Positions 11,252 to 22,700 of a stretch of 64,000 nt of DNA are shown one piece after another. The position numbers and the translations under genes were made by a program. The notes under the pieces were generated by a model, which was not told where the DNA came from, did not search any database, and worked only from the letters and a program-made list of their open reading frames with translations. Origin of the DNA: Eutreptiella sp. 'Long Island Sound 2002' (taxonomy: Eukaryota > Euglenozoa > Euglenophyceae > Eutreptiales > Eutreptiaceae); NCBI GenBank assembly GCA_964036045.1, contig OZ038385.1, positions 59,057,919 through 59,121,918 of the forward strand, read 5' to 3'. Positions within the stretch are counted from its first letter, which is position 1, and every line of letters begins with the position of its first letter.

Positions 11252-12472
11252 ATGGTCGAGTTTATGCTCCACGAGGAGTACCACAAGTCCACCGTAGGGG
11301 AAGATGGAGAAGTACCTCTTGATGCCCTCGGGTCTCCGCCTCAAACTGAGATGGGTTCCTTCCTTTATTCAGGGCCATCTACAGCCATAGCGGACACAGT
11401 ATCACTACCGAGACGACCAAGAGTACACGAGCACCCGAGAGCATGGCATCCAGACCTGCCAACAACTTCAAGGGCTCCTGAAAAGAGTCTGGATCCTCTT
11501 CACCCAGAGCCCACCTATAGGGCTCTGGATCGCACGGCCGGACTTTTGGCCAAGCTCCTATCCGGATCTGAAGACCCGGATGTGACAGCTCTGTCAGAGG
11601 CTGTCAAGGCAAAATTGGATATCATGGAACCCTTACCCAAGCCAGCACTACTCTCACCTTCACCCGGATTGAGCACGTTGGCTGATGATCGCAAAAGATG
11701 AAGGGTGTCCAGGTTGCTACCCAAGGTTACTTGCCCGAGCCCTTTTCATCCTCCCGCTAGGACAGTCCCAATTGCTGAATTACAGGACGTATCTGTGACT
11801 GAGACTGAGAAAAGGGGGCTCTCAGCCCTGGCACCCCTGGCCAGCGTATCTCCTCCCCCTTCAGGCCTAAACCCAGGGGGTGGGAAGAGTGGCACACCTA
11901 TTGCCCAGGCGAACATCCTGCTAGAATTGCCGGAGTTCGATCCGAAAAATCTGCCCGAATGGGCAGAAGAATTTGCTGAGTTTCTTTTGCTAACTGGCCA
12001 ATCCCATGTGGATGTGGCCACTAAATGCTCGCTGCTGAAACGCTCATGCAAAAAGAAATTTTTGCAAAAACAGGTGAAAGAGATTGTGAAAACCTGTTCA
12101 ACATGGGCTGAGGTACTCCAAAGACTGGAGAAAACATTCTCAGTCTATGAGATTGACCTCAGTGTGCGCACACAGATTGAGGAGCTACCTATGCTGCCTG
12201 AGTTTCCTTCCGCTGCGCGAGTCTCCGAATACGTGTGCGACCTAGAGTATCTGTTTTCACGAATGAACGTGGGCTCCTATGGAGCCACTGAGCCCCACCT
12301 GTGGCTCATGAGTAAGATCTCTACTCGTACGTGGGATGACTGCCGCGCTACCTCCGAGAGGAAGAGCCGGACCAACTCTTACGACGACCTGGTGGACCTG
12401 ATGATGGAGCTAGCTCTTGACGGGGAGAATGACTCCCACATGGAGAAATTCCTCAAGAAGCACTTGGGTTGA
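11252..12472 (+). pseudogene. Gag-like capsid polyprotein (one internal stop)
   Basis: The frame is open from about 11144. The first ATG in a good position is 11252. A TGA at 11699-11701 splits a Pro/Ser-rich N-terminal part from a longer helical part (11705-12472) that contains LPEFDPKNLPEWAEEFAEFL, a typical start of an LTR-retrotransposon capsid region. Coding ends at TGA 12470-12472, but the same frame continues into the zinc-knuckle and protease region, so this stop may also be a mutation in an original gag-pro polyprotein. The product would assemble virus-like particles around the element RNA. Assignment rests on position and capsid-like composition. Confidence 0.65.
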
Positions 12473-13894
12473 GGTGGTACCCCTACCCCCGAACGTGGCG
12501 AAGGGAAATGGCCTAAAAATCCCACTAACGCCAACCAGGGAGGTGGTAAAGGAAGGGGTAACCTACGTGCCATGAATGAAGTTAAACCTGTTGCAGGTAC
12601 ACCCCCTCTGTTCTGTTGTAAACCTGTCAATGACAAGGGGGGACCTTGTCATGCCCCTGACTGCGACCACCGCAGTAGTTGTATGCTGCAGATGAAACGA
12701 CAGCAGCACTCCAAAGATGAGAAAACTGTGACCCATCAGGATCACTTCAAGTGTACCATCACCTGTGGCTATTGTGGCAAACGTCGTCACTAGGAGGACG
12801 AATGTCACATAAAGAAACGCGAGAGTGATAAACTCAAGCGGCAGGAGGCTGAACGCCAGAAGAAACAAACACCCACCAGAACTGCCCGGAATGGGGATAA
12901 GGGTGGTAAAAGAGGTGGCAAGGGGGGTGGCAAAGGTGGACCCCCTAACCCCCAGAGGCGCTCATCAGCGCCTGCTGCTACTTCCCCTCCTGCCGAAGGT
13001 GACCGCAAGAAACGCCCACAGGGGGATAGCGCCTCCCCTGAGGGGAATAACTCCAAGAAGAGGCGACTGGCCTGGATGGCCAAGTCCCTCATGGCTGCAG
13101 AAGTGGATGTCCAATTCCCTGCTGAGGAGTAGGGGGGCGGCTCCGAAGAGGAGGACTTGGTTTTTTGGATCCTCGTGAATATCGGGGATCAAGTTTTTCG
13201 AGCGGTGCTTGACACCGGTGCAACACTTTCTATAGTGGCCCGGCGCCTGCTAAAAACTTTCAAGAAAACTAAGACCGTGGCCATAAGAGTAGGGGATGGG
13301 CGTACCATCCATTCCTTGGGGGGGGTGGATGTGACTATATGCCTGGGCGACGAAACTGTGACCCAACACTGCAGAGTTTTGGACACCGACGCCTTTGACA
13401 TCGTCATTGGTACCCACTTCCTACGAGGAAACCCCCGGGTAAAAATGCTGTCTCTTCAGCGCCCCTATTCTCTGCACTGCGCCTTTGGCAGTGGGCTCTT
13501 CTTCGTACCTTTCGAGCTGTCACGACGAAAAGAGCTTGGGCTGCGCTACGCATCCAACACTAACTATCGTACTGAAAACTACCAATTGGCCCGTCACGTT
13601 CCTGAAAATGGACTGGCGGCCCTTCAGGTAAACCTGGATGAGATCCAGGTGGAATTGTTTGCGAGCCGACAACAGCACATCATGCAGTTGTACTGCTCGA
13701 AACAACTGAACAATGCTTTCCGTTTCTTCTGGAAAGCAATGGGCCTAGCCTATGCTAGCCCTCCCTTCTCCCTGCTCGCGAAGGTTCTAACCAAAATCGC
13801 TTATGAGGGAGGAAGGGTTGTCATGTGCACCCCTGACTTACTACTGGCGCCGTATGCCAGATCGAACGACCGTGGGAAGAGTGCAACTCCCTGA
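12473..13894 (+). pseudogene. Nucleocapsid zinc knuckle and retropepsin-like protease
   Basis: In the same frame as gag, a CCHC zinc knuckle (C-x2-C-x4-H-x4-C, 12764-12805) is broken by TAG at 12791-12793. A Lys/Gly-rich basic stretch follows, then TAG at 13129-13131. The aspartic protease core AVLDTGATLSIV has its DTGA at 13211-13222, and a later IVIGTHFL resembles the second conserved protease block. This module would bind RNA and process the polyprotein. The frame ends at 13894, while the downstream polymerase is read in the next frame, so a frameshift lies around 13830. Confidence 0.75.
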
Positions 13895-15389
13895 CGGTCC
13901 CATCTATGTGCCTAAAGACTCAGACACAGCTATGCAGGCTCCTGAGTGGGCCAGTTTCTTATCCATCGTCGATGGATCTCTCAATCCTGTACCCCTGTGT
14001 GACCTAGATCAGGTGCTGCTGAAATAGGTCATGGCCGAAAATCGTGGCCTGACTCTTTTTGATCTCAAAAATCGATCTCCTCAGCACCTATCTGCCACAC
14101 TTACGGGATGTGAATCTCCCGATGGCTATCTGGAACCTGCAGCTGTCAAGGAGGATACTGACGACCAACTGTCTGAGATCGCCAGCACTATCCCTCCTGT
14201 AGATCCAAACTGTGTTGATCTAAAACACAGTGCCATCCTAGCCCAGCTGTTGCTGGAGGAGGTAGATCTACAGTCAACCTCAGAACCAACTTCCCCTGTT
14301 CGTAAACCGGTGTTACACATGCAGCCTATGCACACAGGTGAACCCGTGGCCCGGAAGCCTGATGCTCTAGCGCGGCCTGCTTCTAATAACATGCCACTGT
14401 CTGAGCATGACACTCAGGAACTCCGACGGCTGTTGTACCTGAAGGCCGAAGGTATTGAGCGCCAAGAGCGGCTGCAATACCTCAGACAGACCTGGAAATC
14501 CTCCATCTGGTATGCGGAGGACGATGATTCCTACACACTGCCTGACCCTGAGATACCCCTAGTGTATTCTTTGCACTATGGGCAGCAATGTCCCCCTGAG
14601 TGGGACGATGGTTTAGTACGTGCCGAAAGTGATGACCGGCAGAAAAAGAAAGAACATGGAAAGAGCAACCTCCATGCTGAGGGGGATTTCCTGCAGAAAA
14701 TCGAGAGTCTTAACCTTGACCCCCGACTGAAGAAACTGCTACTAACCTATGAGGAGGAGTTCGGCGCCTTGCCGCCCCCCCTCTGTTGTAAAAAACTGGT
14801 CCAGATGGACCTGAAACTGAAGCCTGAATTTGAAAAGACGCAAGTGAGGCGTCGTCCCTATCCTGCTCCACAGGAACAGGATGAAGAAATCGAGCGCCAG
14901 ATCCAAGAATGTATTGATGTTGGCCTTGTGGGGGAATATAAGAAAGGGGACTACCCCCATCACTGCAGTCCCTGTTTCCTGGTTGCTAAACCAGGGTCGA
15001 CTGCTCTACGACTGGTTGTTGACTATGGTGAGGTCAACAAGAAAACCCAGAACCACTCACGGAGTATTCCTAACATGGAAAATACCTTGGAGCGTATTGT
15101 GAAATGCAGGTACAAGACCAAAATGGACAAACGCAGTGGTTTCTGGCAGGTAGACCTAACCGCCGCAGCTCAAGAGCTGCCGGCTTTTATAACCCCTAAG
15201 GGTCGTGTGTTTAAGTGGAAGGTCATGCCTTTCGGGGTGGCTAATGCCCCAGCGCTCTTCCGGGAGCTAATGAACAAAATTTTGTACATACTGAGGCGCA
15301 GACCTCTAGTACAGGAGTTGATTTCTCGGGGTGCAGAACTGGAGGCCCACATCGACAACGTGAGTTTGGGTACTAATACCCAAGAGGAC
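13803..15389 (+). pseudogene. Reverse transcriptase of Ty3/gypsy pol, interrupted
   Basis: This frame carries the pol linker (stop TAG at 14025-14027) and then a Ty3/gypsy-type RT. Visible blocks are RLVVDYGEVNKKT (fingers), KMDKRSGFWQVDL with the first catalytic Asp (about 15120-15160) and VMPFGVANAPALF. The catalytic box reads HIDN where this family has xxDD: the second Asp codon is AAC at 15357-15359, which should abolish polymerase activity. The domain is cut after the codons for NTQED by the giant LINE insertion. The RT thumb and the start of RNase H resume at 39423. Confidence 0.85.
15377..15389 (+). repeat. Target-site duplication, left copy (giant LINE copy 1)
   Basis: TACCCAAGAGGAC here is repeated exactly at 39423-39435. 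Removing 15390-39435 restores the Ty3/gypsy reading frame through NTQEDH, which confirms the insertion boundaries. Confidence 0.92.
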
Positions 15390-17535
15390 GAACTCAAACG
15401 ACGAACTCAAGACTAGACTAGACTAGGGTGCGGCAAGGACAAACAAAGTAAACGCCAAACAAACACAAGTAAATGCGCTTGCTCTTGGGCGTCGCCAAAA
15501 CCAATGAGTGGAGTCACCGAAAATAAAGCATAGCACGCTAACAACCGAAGGAGCCTCTCCTCTTCCCTTGTCTATTTATGCCACATGGTGCCTACCTCGA
15601 ACACGGAGCCAACCGACATGACCAACACCACGGAGCGGAGCAAACACCAGACATGACGAGAAACCGACGAAACAACACGCCGCTAAACAACACGCGGCAA
15701 CGACATAACACCAAAGAAACACGAGAACACCGCGGAAAACGACTAAAGGAGGAGTACAAGGCCACGCTACGACACCGGCAAGGAGGCACAAGGCAAACAA
15801 ACACCAAACAACCACAAATGAAAGCGCATGCACGGGAGTGCCGCCAACAATCAGAGAGTGAAAACGCCAAGTGTAAAGTGTAACACATTAACTACCGGTG
15901 CAACCTCTCGATCCCATATCCATGGCCAACATACCAAATGGTATGGCACGCCCCGCGGAGCCAACCGAAGTGAACGGCATCACGGATTGGAGCACGCGCC
16001 GAACATGGCTGAGAACCAATGGCACAACACGCCGTGAGCCAACGCACGGCAACAAAACATGACGCTGGGTATCACGAACACACATACACGGCTCGCACCA
16101 CCGTACAACGCCACACAACAACGCAACAACACCATGTACCGAGACAAAACACGTACCCAAACACCACACAACACCGATCACAACAACACAACGCGGCACA
16201 ACAAAACACCACAACGAACACGCAACCACAAAAACGCGGGAAAACCGCGACAAACAACGCCACACGACATCACCCAGCGGAGCTACATGGCACCACAATG
16301 GAGCTACGTAGCGCAACCAACAAGACAAAACCACAACACCACGCAACGCCGAGACACACCACACGACAACAAACCCGACAACACGGAACACAACACCACA
16401 GCCAACGGCAAAACAACGGTGCACAACACAACGTGTTGTACAACGCAACCAACCGACAAACAACAACACACAACATCGAACAACGGTACCTGACGCCACA
16501 CACCAACGTCCCACCCAACGCACCAAAACACAACGCGACAACACAGCACACCACAACGCAACGCACGCCAAGACACATAACGCAACAAGACGAAACCCAA
16601 CACCAAAACAACCCCAACGCGACACGCGAAAACGGACAGCACAAAACACACAACCCAATACGCGCACGCAACGACACACGGCGCAACGGAGCAACGCAAA
16701 GGTGGGCGCAACACGGGGAACCCACCTGGAACCAACACAAAACACGACGCGCCACCACGCACCACAACTGCACACTACTACACATAACGTCAACACCACC
16801 ACCAACAACAACCGGACACAACCATATACCAACACCACGACATGACCCGGCACAGCGCAACACACTGTGACGCGCCACACAATACCACGGCAACACGCGG
16901 TACCGTACCACAAGACGGCACTCGACAAACAGCGGCTGACCCAACAGCGGCACACAACACGCGACACCACAACCCAACGGCAGCCACACGACACCACACA
17001 ACACAGCGCAATGCTACACAATACAACCAACAACAAAAACAACATAAACCGCGGCATGGAACAGCCAGCGCCCGGCACCGCAGGACACCACCTAACGCGA
17101 CACAACGAAACAGCACAGCACGCACTACGACACGACGCAACGCCACGACCACACTACGCCGCACAACCCAACGCCGGCCAACACGGCGCGACAAGGCAAC
17201 ACCAATACGCAACGCCGCGCCACAAACCACAATAAAAAAGGCCGTGACCCGACGTGACCTGACCCCACATCTTATGTGCCGCAGCACGTCCAAATGGCTG
17301 CTGCTGACCGACGATAAAGAGCGCAATTTGTACCGTGCAATACAGCAGGCAAACGAGATCCCGGAGACGCTGACACCAAGGGCAAGAGGTATGCCACCTA
17401 CCAATCCTGTAAGGTGCACACACGCATGCGAAAACACGCGGCGGAAAAATGGGAGGTGCACGTACAAGCGAAGCCTCCACAACCAAATACGTGACACGCA
17501 AGAAGACCACACACGCAATGCAAACACAGGACACG
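15390..17535 (+). other. T-poor 5' untranslated region of the giant LINE
   Basis: This leader runs from the insertion junction to the ORF1 start codon. From about 15420 to 17230 the plus strand is very rich in A and C and poor in T, so stop codons are rare on both strands and long frames arise by composition alone. No protein motif is seen. The first 0.7 kb contains tandem monomers, a likely promoter region by analogy with monomer-driven LINE promoters. Confidence 0.6.
15427..16125 (+). repeat. Tandem 5' monomers of about 350 bp
   Basis: Two diverged units follow one another. Matching landmarks are GGCAAGGA (15432 and 15777), an ACCGAAGG/ACCGGTGCAACCTCTC block (about 15545 and 15893), CGGAGCCAACCGA (15604 and 15956) and CAACACGCCG (about 15673 and 16023). 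The spacing is 345-353 bp. A third, more diverged unit may follow, but I could not delimit it. Confidence 0.65.
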
Positions 17536-17539
17536 ATGG
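17536..17539 (+). repeat. 4-bp target duplication ATGG, left copy (LTR element)
   Basis: ATGG here and at 19748-19751 flank the LTR element. The duplicated bases include the ATG of LINE ORF1, so the downstream ORF1 kept a start codon but was cut off from its leader. Confidence 0.75.
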
Positions 17540-17574
17540 TGAAGCGGTGGTGGGGTGCCCAGGCTTTTGGCTCC

Positions 17575-17982
17575 TTATTGCCCAGATATTGTGAGGATTC
17601 TGTAGTTTGACGCTTTGCTTCGCTTCACTAGTTCCGTTGCTACGGCCCTTGAAGTTCCTGCAAAGTTTTTGTCGAAATCCCTGATTTTTCGCAAAATCTC
17701 TTGAGATTTGTGAAACTCGGAAAAGCCTCTTTTCTCTGGACGTGCAAGCGCCTCCAGTAGCGCACCAGCCCCACTCTTGGTCATCCTTCTAGGCACGGAG
17801 CGACACACGAGGAGCACTGAAATCACTTCGGCGTCCGTCGTTCCCACAGGGTTCTCCATGTCCATAGCTTGGCTTAAATCATCGTAGGACCCTTGCATGG
17901 TCCCATACATGACACAGTCTGGTGTCCTGTGCACAGAAAAGGGCAGAGTGTTTGGTCTCTGTGAAGCACAGATCCCACGCAT
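17575..17982 (-). CDS. LTR-encoded 135-aa protein of unknown function (copy A)
   Basis: This uninterrupted frame lies wholly inside the LTR, starts with ATG and is preceded by an A/T-rich TATA-like block about 60 bp upstream. The product is mildly basic, with a helical C-terminal half containing EILRKIRDFDKNF. I see no signal peptide, membrane segment, Cys cluster or known family motif. The twin in the other LTR differs at one residue (His here, Asp there, in SEF[H/D]KSQ). It could be a real accessory protein or chance coding in a young repeat. Two nearly identical young LTRs cannot tell these apart. Confidence 0.4.
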   Translation of the reverse strand: MRGICASQRPNTLPFSVHRTPDCVMYGTMQGSYDDLSQAMDMENPVGTTDAEVISVLLVCRSVPRRMTKSGAGALLEALARPEKRGFSEFHKSQEILRKIRDFDKNFAGTSRAVATELVKRSKASNYRILTISGQ

Positions 17983-18040
17983 GCCCGTAACTTATGCTAC
18001 ACCCTTGGATGAACCCGTCGTAATTAAAATTAATGATCTG

Positions 18041-18056
18041 CAATAAAAATTTATTG
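18041..18056 (-). promoter_or_regulatory. TATA-like block in the LTR
   Basis: The near-palindromic CAATAAAAATTTATTG lies upstream of the 135-aa frame on the minus strand. It is repeated at 19519-19534 in the other LTR. It could serve as TATA element, polyadenylation signal or both, as LTRs require. This is inferred from sequence and position. Confidence 0.4.
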
Positions 18057-18269
18057 TAAAATCACTGCCTTTTGGTGGTCTTTCATGCCTGAGCGTGAGC
18101 TGGCAATTATCGCCTGCGACATTCTGGCGCTTCGCGGCAGCGTTCGCGCTGCCTGTCCGCAGGCTCCAAAAGGTCTACGGAGTACCTAAGGTACATTCAT
18201 CCATCCCAGGAAACACCCATTGAGTGGTCTGTTCTTGCGCAATCGTGGACAGCCCACGATTTCGCGTCA

Positions 18270-19017
18270 CCCCTCTCCTTAAAAGGCTTGCTAGGCTGAT
18301 GGCGGCTCTGCAAGCCCCACGCGTGGGTGTTTCCTGTGCATAGTATACACGCGCTGACGCCTCTGCGCGCCAGCAGTAAAAGGGTGGGTGCCCAACAAGA
18401 GCGCTGGACCACTGATTGCACTTAGTGGCGCAGACATCTAAATGCTTGGGCTCCACCACCAGAAACATGGCAGATTAATAATAAAATTAATGCCGGCCCA
18501 GAAAATAAAAACGACACAGCGCGCTGGGGTCCCACGCTGGTCTCACTGGACTGGCCACTGAAGAGCGTCAGCGGCGCTCCCTGACTGGTATTTACGTACC
18601 AAACCCCTTCGCACACCATGCCTCAATGCGCTTGGCGCGTCCAAGCGCACGGGATCTGCCACGATGCTGTACTCGACGTTGTACAGCGAGGGTCTCTTTT
18701 GCCTCGATGCTGCAGGCTGCCTTGGTCTGCAGCGAGGGCTCCCATGGTGCTTCCAAGGTCAGCATTACTACAGTGAGAGCAGAACAGCTGCGTCACACGG
18801 GGGGAATCGCTGACGATCTTCACGAGCGACGGCTGGGTCTGGTGTCGTGCGGACCCATGGGGCGGAGGGGTGCTACGCAAGCCGGCGCAGCAACGCACCT
18901 CCATACAGCCGAGCGCAGTTTTTGTCCTCGGGCGTTGCACTGCGGATCGCTGGGCGTCTCTGCCGCAGTGCCACTCACGTCACGCTACATGGGACCTGCT
19001 GCACGGTACGATGATTT
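18270..19017 (-). other. Internal region of the LTR element, non-coding
   Basis: These 748 bp between the LTRs show no gag, protease, RT or integrase motif on either strand. A purine-rich tract borders the LTR at 18270-18280. A short imperfect repeat with CAGCGAGGG occurs near 18680 and 18731. The region presumably holds the packaging and priming signals of a non-autonomous element. Confidence 0.6.
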
Positions 19018-19747
19018 TGAAGCGGTGGTGGGGTGCCCAGGCTTTTGGCTCCTTATTGCCCAGATATTGTGAGGATTCTGTAGTTTGACGCTTTGCTTCG
19101 CTTCACTAGTTCCGTTGCTACGGCCCTTGAAGTTCCTGCAAAGTTTTTGTCGAAATCCCTGATTTTTCGCAAAATCTCTTGAGATTTGTCAAACTCGGAA
19201 AAGCCTCTTTTCTCTGGACGTGCAAGCGCCTCCAGTAGCGCACCAGCCCCACTCTTGGTCATCCTTCTAGGCACGGAGCGACACACGAGGAGCACTGAAA
19301 TCACTTCGGCGTCCGTCGTTCCCACAGGGTTCTCCATGTCCATAGCTTGGCTTAAATCATCGTAGGACCCTTGCATGGTCCCATACATGACACAGTCTGG
19401 TGTCCTGTGCACAGAAAAGGGCAGAGTGTTTGGTCTCTGTGAAGCACAGATCCCACGCATGCCCGTAACTTATGCTACACCCTTGGATGAACCCGTCGTA
19501 ATTAAAATTAATGATCTGCAATAAAAATTTATTGTAAAATCACTGCCTTTTGGTGGTCTTTCATGCCTGAGCGTGAGCTGGCAATTATCGCCTGCGACAT
19601 TCTGGCGCTTCGCGGCAGCGTTCGCGCTGCCTGTCCGCAGGCTCCAAAAGGTCTACGGAGTACCTAAGGTACATTCATCCATCCCAGGAAACACCCATTG
19701 AGTGGTCTGTTCTTGCGCAATCGTGGACAGCCCACGATTTCGCGTCA
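19018..19747 (-). repeat. LTR (5' LTR on the minus strand)
   Basis: This is the second 730-bp LTR, with TG and CA ends. The LINE ORF1 resumes immediately after it with the duplicated ATGG. Confidence 0.85.
19053..19460 (-). CDS. LTR-encoded 135-aa protein of unknown function (copy B)
   Basis: This is the same frame as in the other LTR, intact and different at one residue. In the element's own orientation it begins about 287 nt into the 5' LTR and ends 35 nt before the LTR boundary, so a transcript from the TATA-like block at 19519-19534 could cover it. No family was recognised. Confidence 0.4.
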   Translation of the reverse strand: MRGICASQRPNTLPFSVHRTPDCVMYGTMQGSYDDLSQAMDMENPVGTTDAEVISVLLVCRSVPRRMTKSGAGALLEALARPEKRGFSEFDKSQEILRKIRDFDKNFAGTSRAVATELVKRSKASNYRILTISGQ

Positions 19748-22700
19748 ATGGAGCAGGAGCACCAGGACAACGACGCCCGGGGGAAACCCGCAACGCCGAG
19801 CACGCCATCAACAACCACCCAAGGGGGGACACAACGCCCGACCGGCCCCGATGATCTCGGAGGCCCCGGAAGCCGGAAGCACGCACCAGGCACGCCACAC
19901 CCACATCCCACCCACGCGGTACACGGCGAACGCCAGGATCCAACGACCCACGACCACACGAACTATGACCCCGGCACCGCCAACACACCCGAGCCCCGGG
20001 GGGGGGAGACAACACGGGGGGGAGAGACACGACGCCAACTGGAACCGGAACCAGACCAAACCCTATCACAACGTACCGACTACAGTGCCACAAGCCGGAC
20101 CGCAAGTACCGTAACACGCCAGCGTACCCCGAGCCAGGACCGCACGGAGTATAGCCAAGACACATACTACAGCCACATAACACGGGGAGACGCCTGCGAC
20201 CCGACACAAGAACCGGCCTCGTCACAACACACGGACTACAGCGACCGAACCACGAATAAATCCACAAACGCTGCGCCGTGCAGGCGTACACCGAGCCCCA
20301 ACCACACGAATACAGCGCCCAAGACACGGACCATTGCGGCACACCTCACCACGAGGCGCCGCACTGCGACAACCGGGACGAATCCCCGCGACCAGGGCCA
20401 CAAACGGAGACGATGGCCGCGGAGATAACACAACCAAGCCCATCGGAGGACCACACACACGAAGCACCGCTATCCGTGTCCAGTGGCACCTCCGGCACCG
20501 CGATGGACATCCACTCCCAACCAGCCAGCCCTCCTGAGGCCCATGACCCACCCCTGGAGTCACTGCCCAGTGGCCTCGACATCTCCACGAACCGCGACCC
20601 CATGAACCTGGACAACGACCCACTGCAGGACAGCATCCAACGCGTGCTGCAAGTGGCAGCCGACGCGCACCAACAACCCACATGGAGCCTATACCGGGCA
20701 CTCAACGAGGCAGATCAACGGATAACAAGCACAGGAAGCAACCGAGACCCAGGTGCATACATCCAGGAGCTGCGGAGGGACATACACAATGCCCAGCAAC
20801 AATCACCGGAAGGAGTGGTGGTACAGGGACGAGAGACCAAAACTGGAGCGTGGACGAATTTCACGCGGGCCCCACACGCGGAGGAAGCCCTGGATTTCAT
20901 CCAGGAATCCGACGCCCCGCCGCCAGCAACCCTCGAAGAAACAGCGGAGGCTCTCGTCCTCACCCTACACAGTTGGACACGGGGCCACAACATCGTCCTG
21001 CATGACAAGACAGGGCCCCCCTACGCACGCACCGCGACATGCCGACCAAGCATTGCGGCCACGGGAGAAGCCCACCTGGAATGGAAGCCCGAGCGAGAAG
21101 ATGACGAGTATACCCTAGTGCACGCCACCCGGCACGAACATAGGGAAGAGAAGGAGCCTACGCCCGAGCCCGCCGCGACCCCCCCACCGAGACCAACCCC
21201 CCGACACTGGACCCTGTACCGACAGCTGGCCCATGCCCGCACCCTAGCGGAGCACAGTATCCGGCCGTACACGGAAGTTGCATACGTGGAACGCATGCTA
21301 CAAGACTGGACCAAGTACGAAACAGAGGTCCTGGAGGGACACACGGGCCCGCCGGGCGCCACATCCCGTACAACGTGGGACGACATAGTGCCGGACGGAG
21401 ACATCGGAGCGCTGGCTACGACCGTTCGAGCCACGTTCGGAGACGGCTCCAGACCCGACCACCCGTATGGAGACCACAGAAACCCCGCCATCACGAACGC
21501 CATCCTGGCCTACCACAGCTGGTCCACTCAGCAAAGCATCCACCTCCACACCCCGCACGATGACCCACGCGAGTGGTATCCTATTGGGCCACCAGCGCTG
21601 GAGTTCTACCCGCACGAAGATGCAGCCACCGGAGCACACAACATCACCAGCCTTCGACCCACAATGCCACAACCGATACGGGAGCCACACATACCCCCCA
21701 GTCCTACGAAACCCCAAACGCCCACGCGACACGAACACAGGCCCCCCCAACAAGGACACAGCCCGGCAGCCCACGGAAAGGCCGAACCCCCCAACGCCAC
21801 CACAACCGTCCAACAACTCGACAAGCCTCTAACCTTGCGTCACGTCCCAGACAACTACCAACTACCCCGAGGGGGGAACCACAGAAGGAGCACGGCAACG
21901 ACATGGCGACTACCGACAGGCACCATCGATTGGAAGAAAGTCCTCCCACGGATAGCAACAATGGCATCCATGCGCCTCCTTACGCCACACCAAGTACACC
22001 TAACACAGGCCACGCACCTCTTTCTAACCACCCAGGGCACGGCGACCATGGAAGGCCCGGCCCTGGACGACGACGACCAGACGCCCCAGGCGAGACCCAC
22101 ACAAGCGATCTGGATAAACGCGACAACGGGTACCGACATTACCGTCGACCCCGACCCGGAGTGGATGGCTATCCACTACACCCTGGACTGCACCAAGGAC
22201 GACCCCACGCTAACGGAATGGCAGACAAGGTGGGCCGCAGAAGCCAACCGCCTCCACAAGGGCGCCCTTGACGGCACCCTCACGCCGCAGACGATGGAAC
22301 CCGCGGGACGTACCGCCCAGGCACACCGGGACCCCACCAACCACACCCTCTGGCACTACCCCACTACCATACACCCAGAGGCGGTAACCCAGATCAAAGA
22401 GACGCTCTCTCTAACCCTCCCGGACACCCACAACGCCCACCAGCCGGGGAAGTTCACGGTATACTGGAACTTCCCAACAGACACCGGCATGGTGCCCCAT
22501 GTCGCTGAGCCCCAACTGCCCCCGCACTCGCCAAGGCGGCTCAAGCCATGGCGCACAGGGAAGGTGCCCCACAGGACTGGAAACCGAACGTCCTTGTCGA
22601 ACAACGCACCCACCACAACGCCAACAAAGCACAGCAGGCTGGACGCCAAATACACCCGCCATTGCACGACAAAGACGGTAACCTCCAACCCCACAGCCCA

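Larger units (their letters stand above)
11144..15389 (+). mobile_element. Ty3/gypsy-type retrotransposon, 5' part, decayed
   Basis: Gag, zinc knuckle, retropepsin and reverse transcriptase appear in that order, the usual order of LTR retrotransposons. The element is interrupted in the RT at 15389 by the giant LINE, and its frame resumes at 39423. Several in-frame stops and one change of frame show that it is an old, inactive copy. It is the outer layer into which both giant LINE copies inserted. Confidence 0.85.
17540..18269 (-). repeat. LTR (3' LTR on the minus strand)
   Basis: This 730-bp repeat matches 19018-19747 almost perfectly. The one difference noticed is G/C near 17709, which changes one codon of the LTR-encoded frame. 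Ends are TG and CA. Confidence 0.85.
17540..19747 (-). mobile_element. Non-autonomous LTR retrotransposon, 2.2 kb
   Basis: Two nearly identical 730-bp direct repeats, beginning TG and ending CA, enclose 748 bp with no gag or pol. A purine tract, AAGGAGAGGGG on the minus strand (18270-18280), abuts the LTR at 18269, which sets the element on the minus strand. ATGG is duplicated at both ends. I saw only one difference between the LTRs, so the insertion is recent. It resembles TRIM/LARD-type elements that depend on enzymes from another element. No clear primer-binding site was found. Confidence 0.82.

Noticed and set aside
16019-16870. Long plus-strand frame (283 codons) in the LINE leader
   Set aside because: The region is so poor in T that stop codons rarely occur. 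The translation is low-complexity Asn/Thr/His/Gln with no motif.
15888-17105. Long minus-strand frame (405 codons) opposite the LINE leader
   Set aside because: Complement of the T-poor strand; the translation is a Cys/Val/Arg-rich low-complexity string caused by composition.
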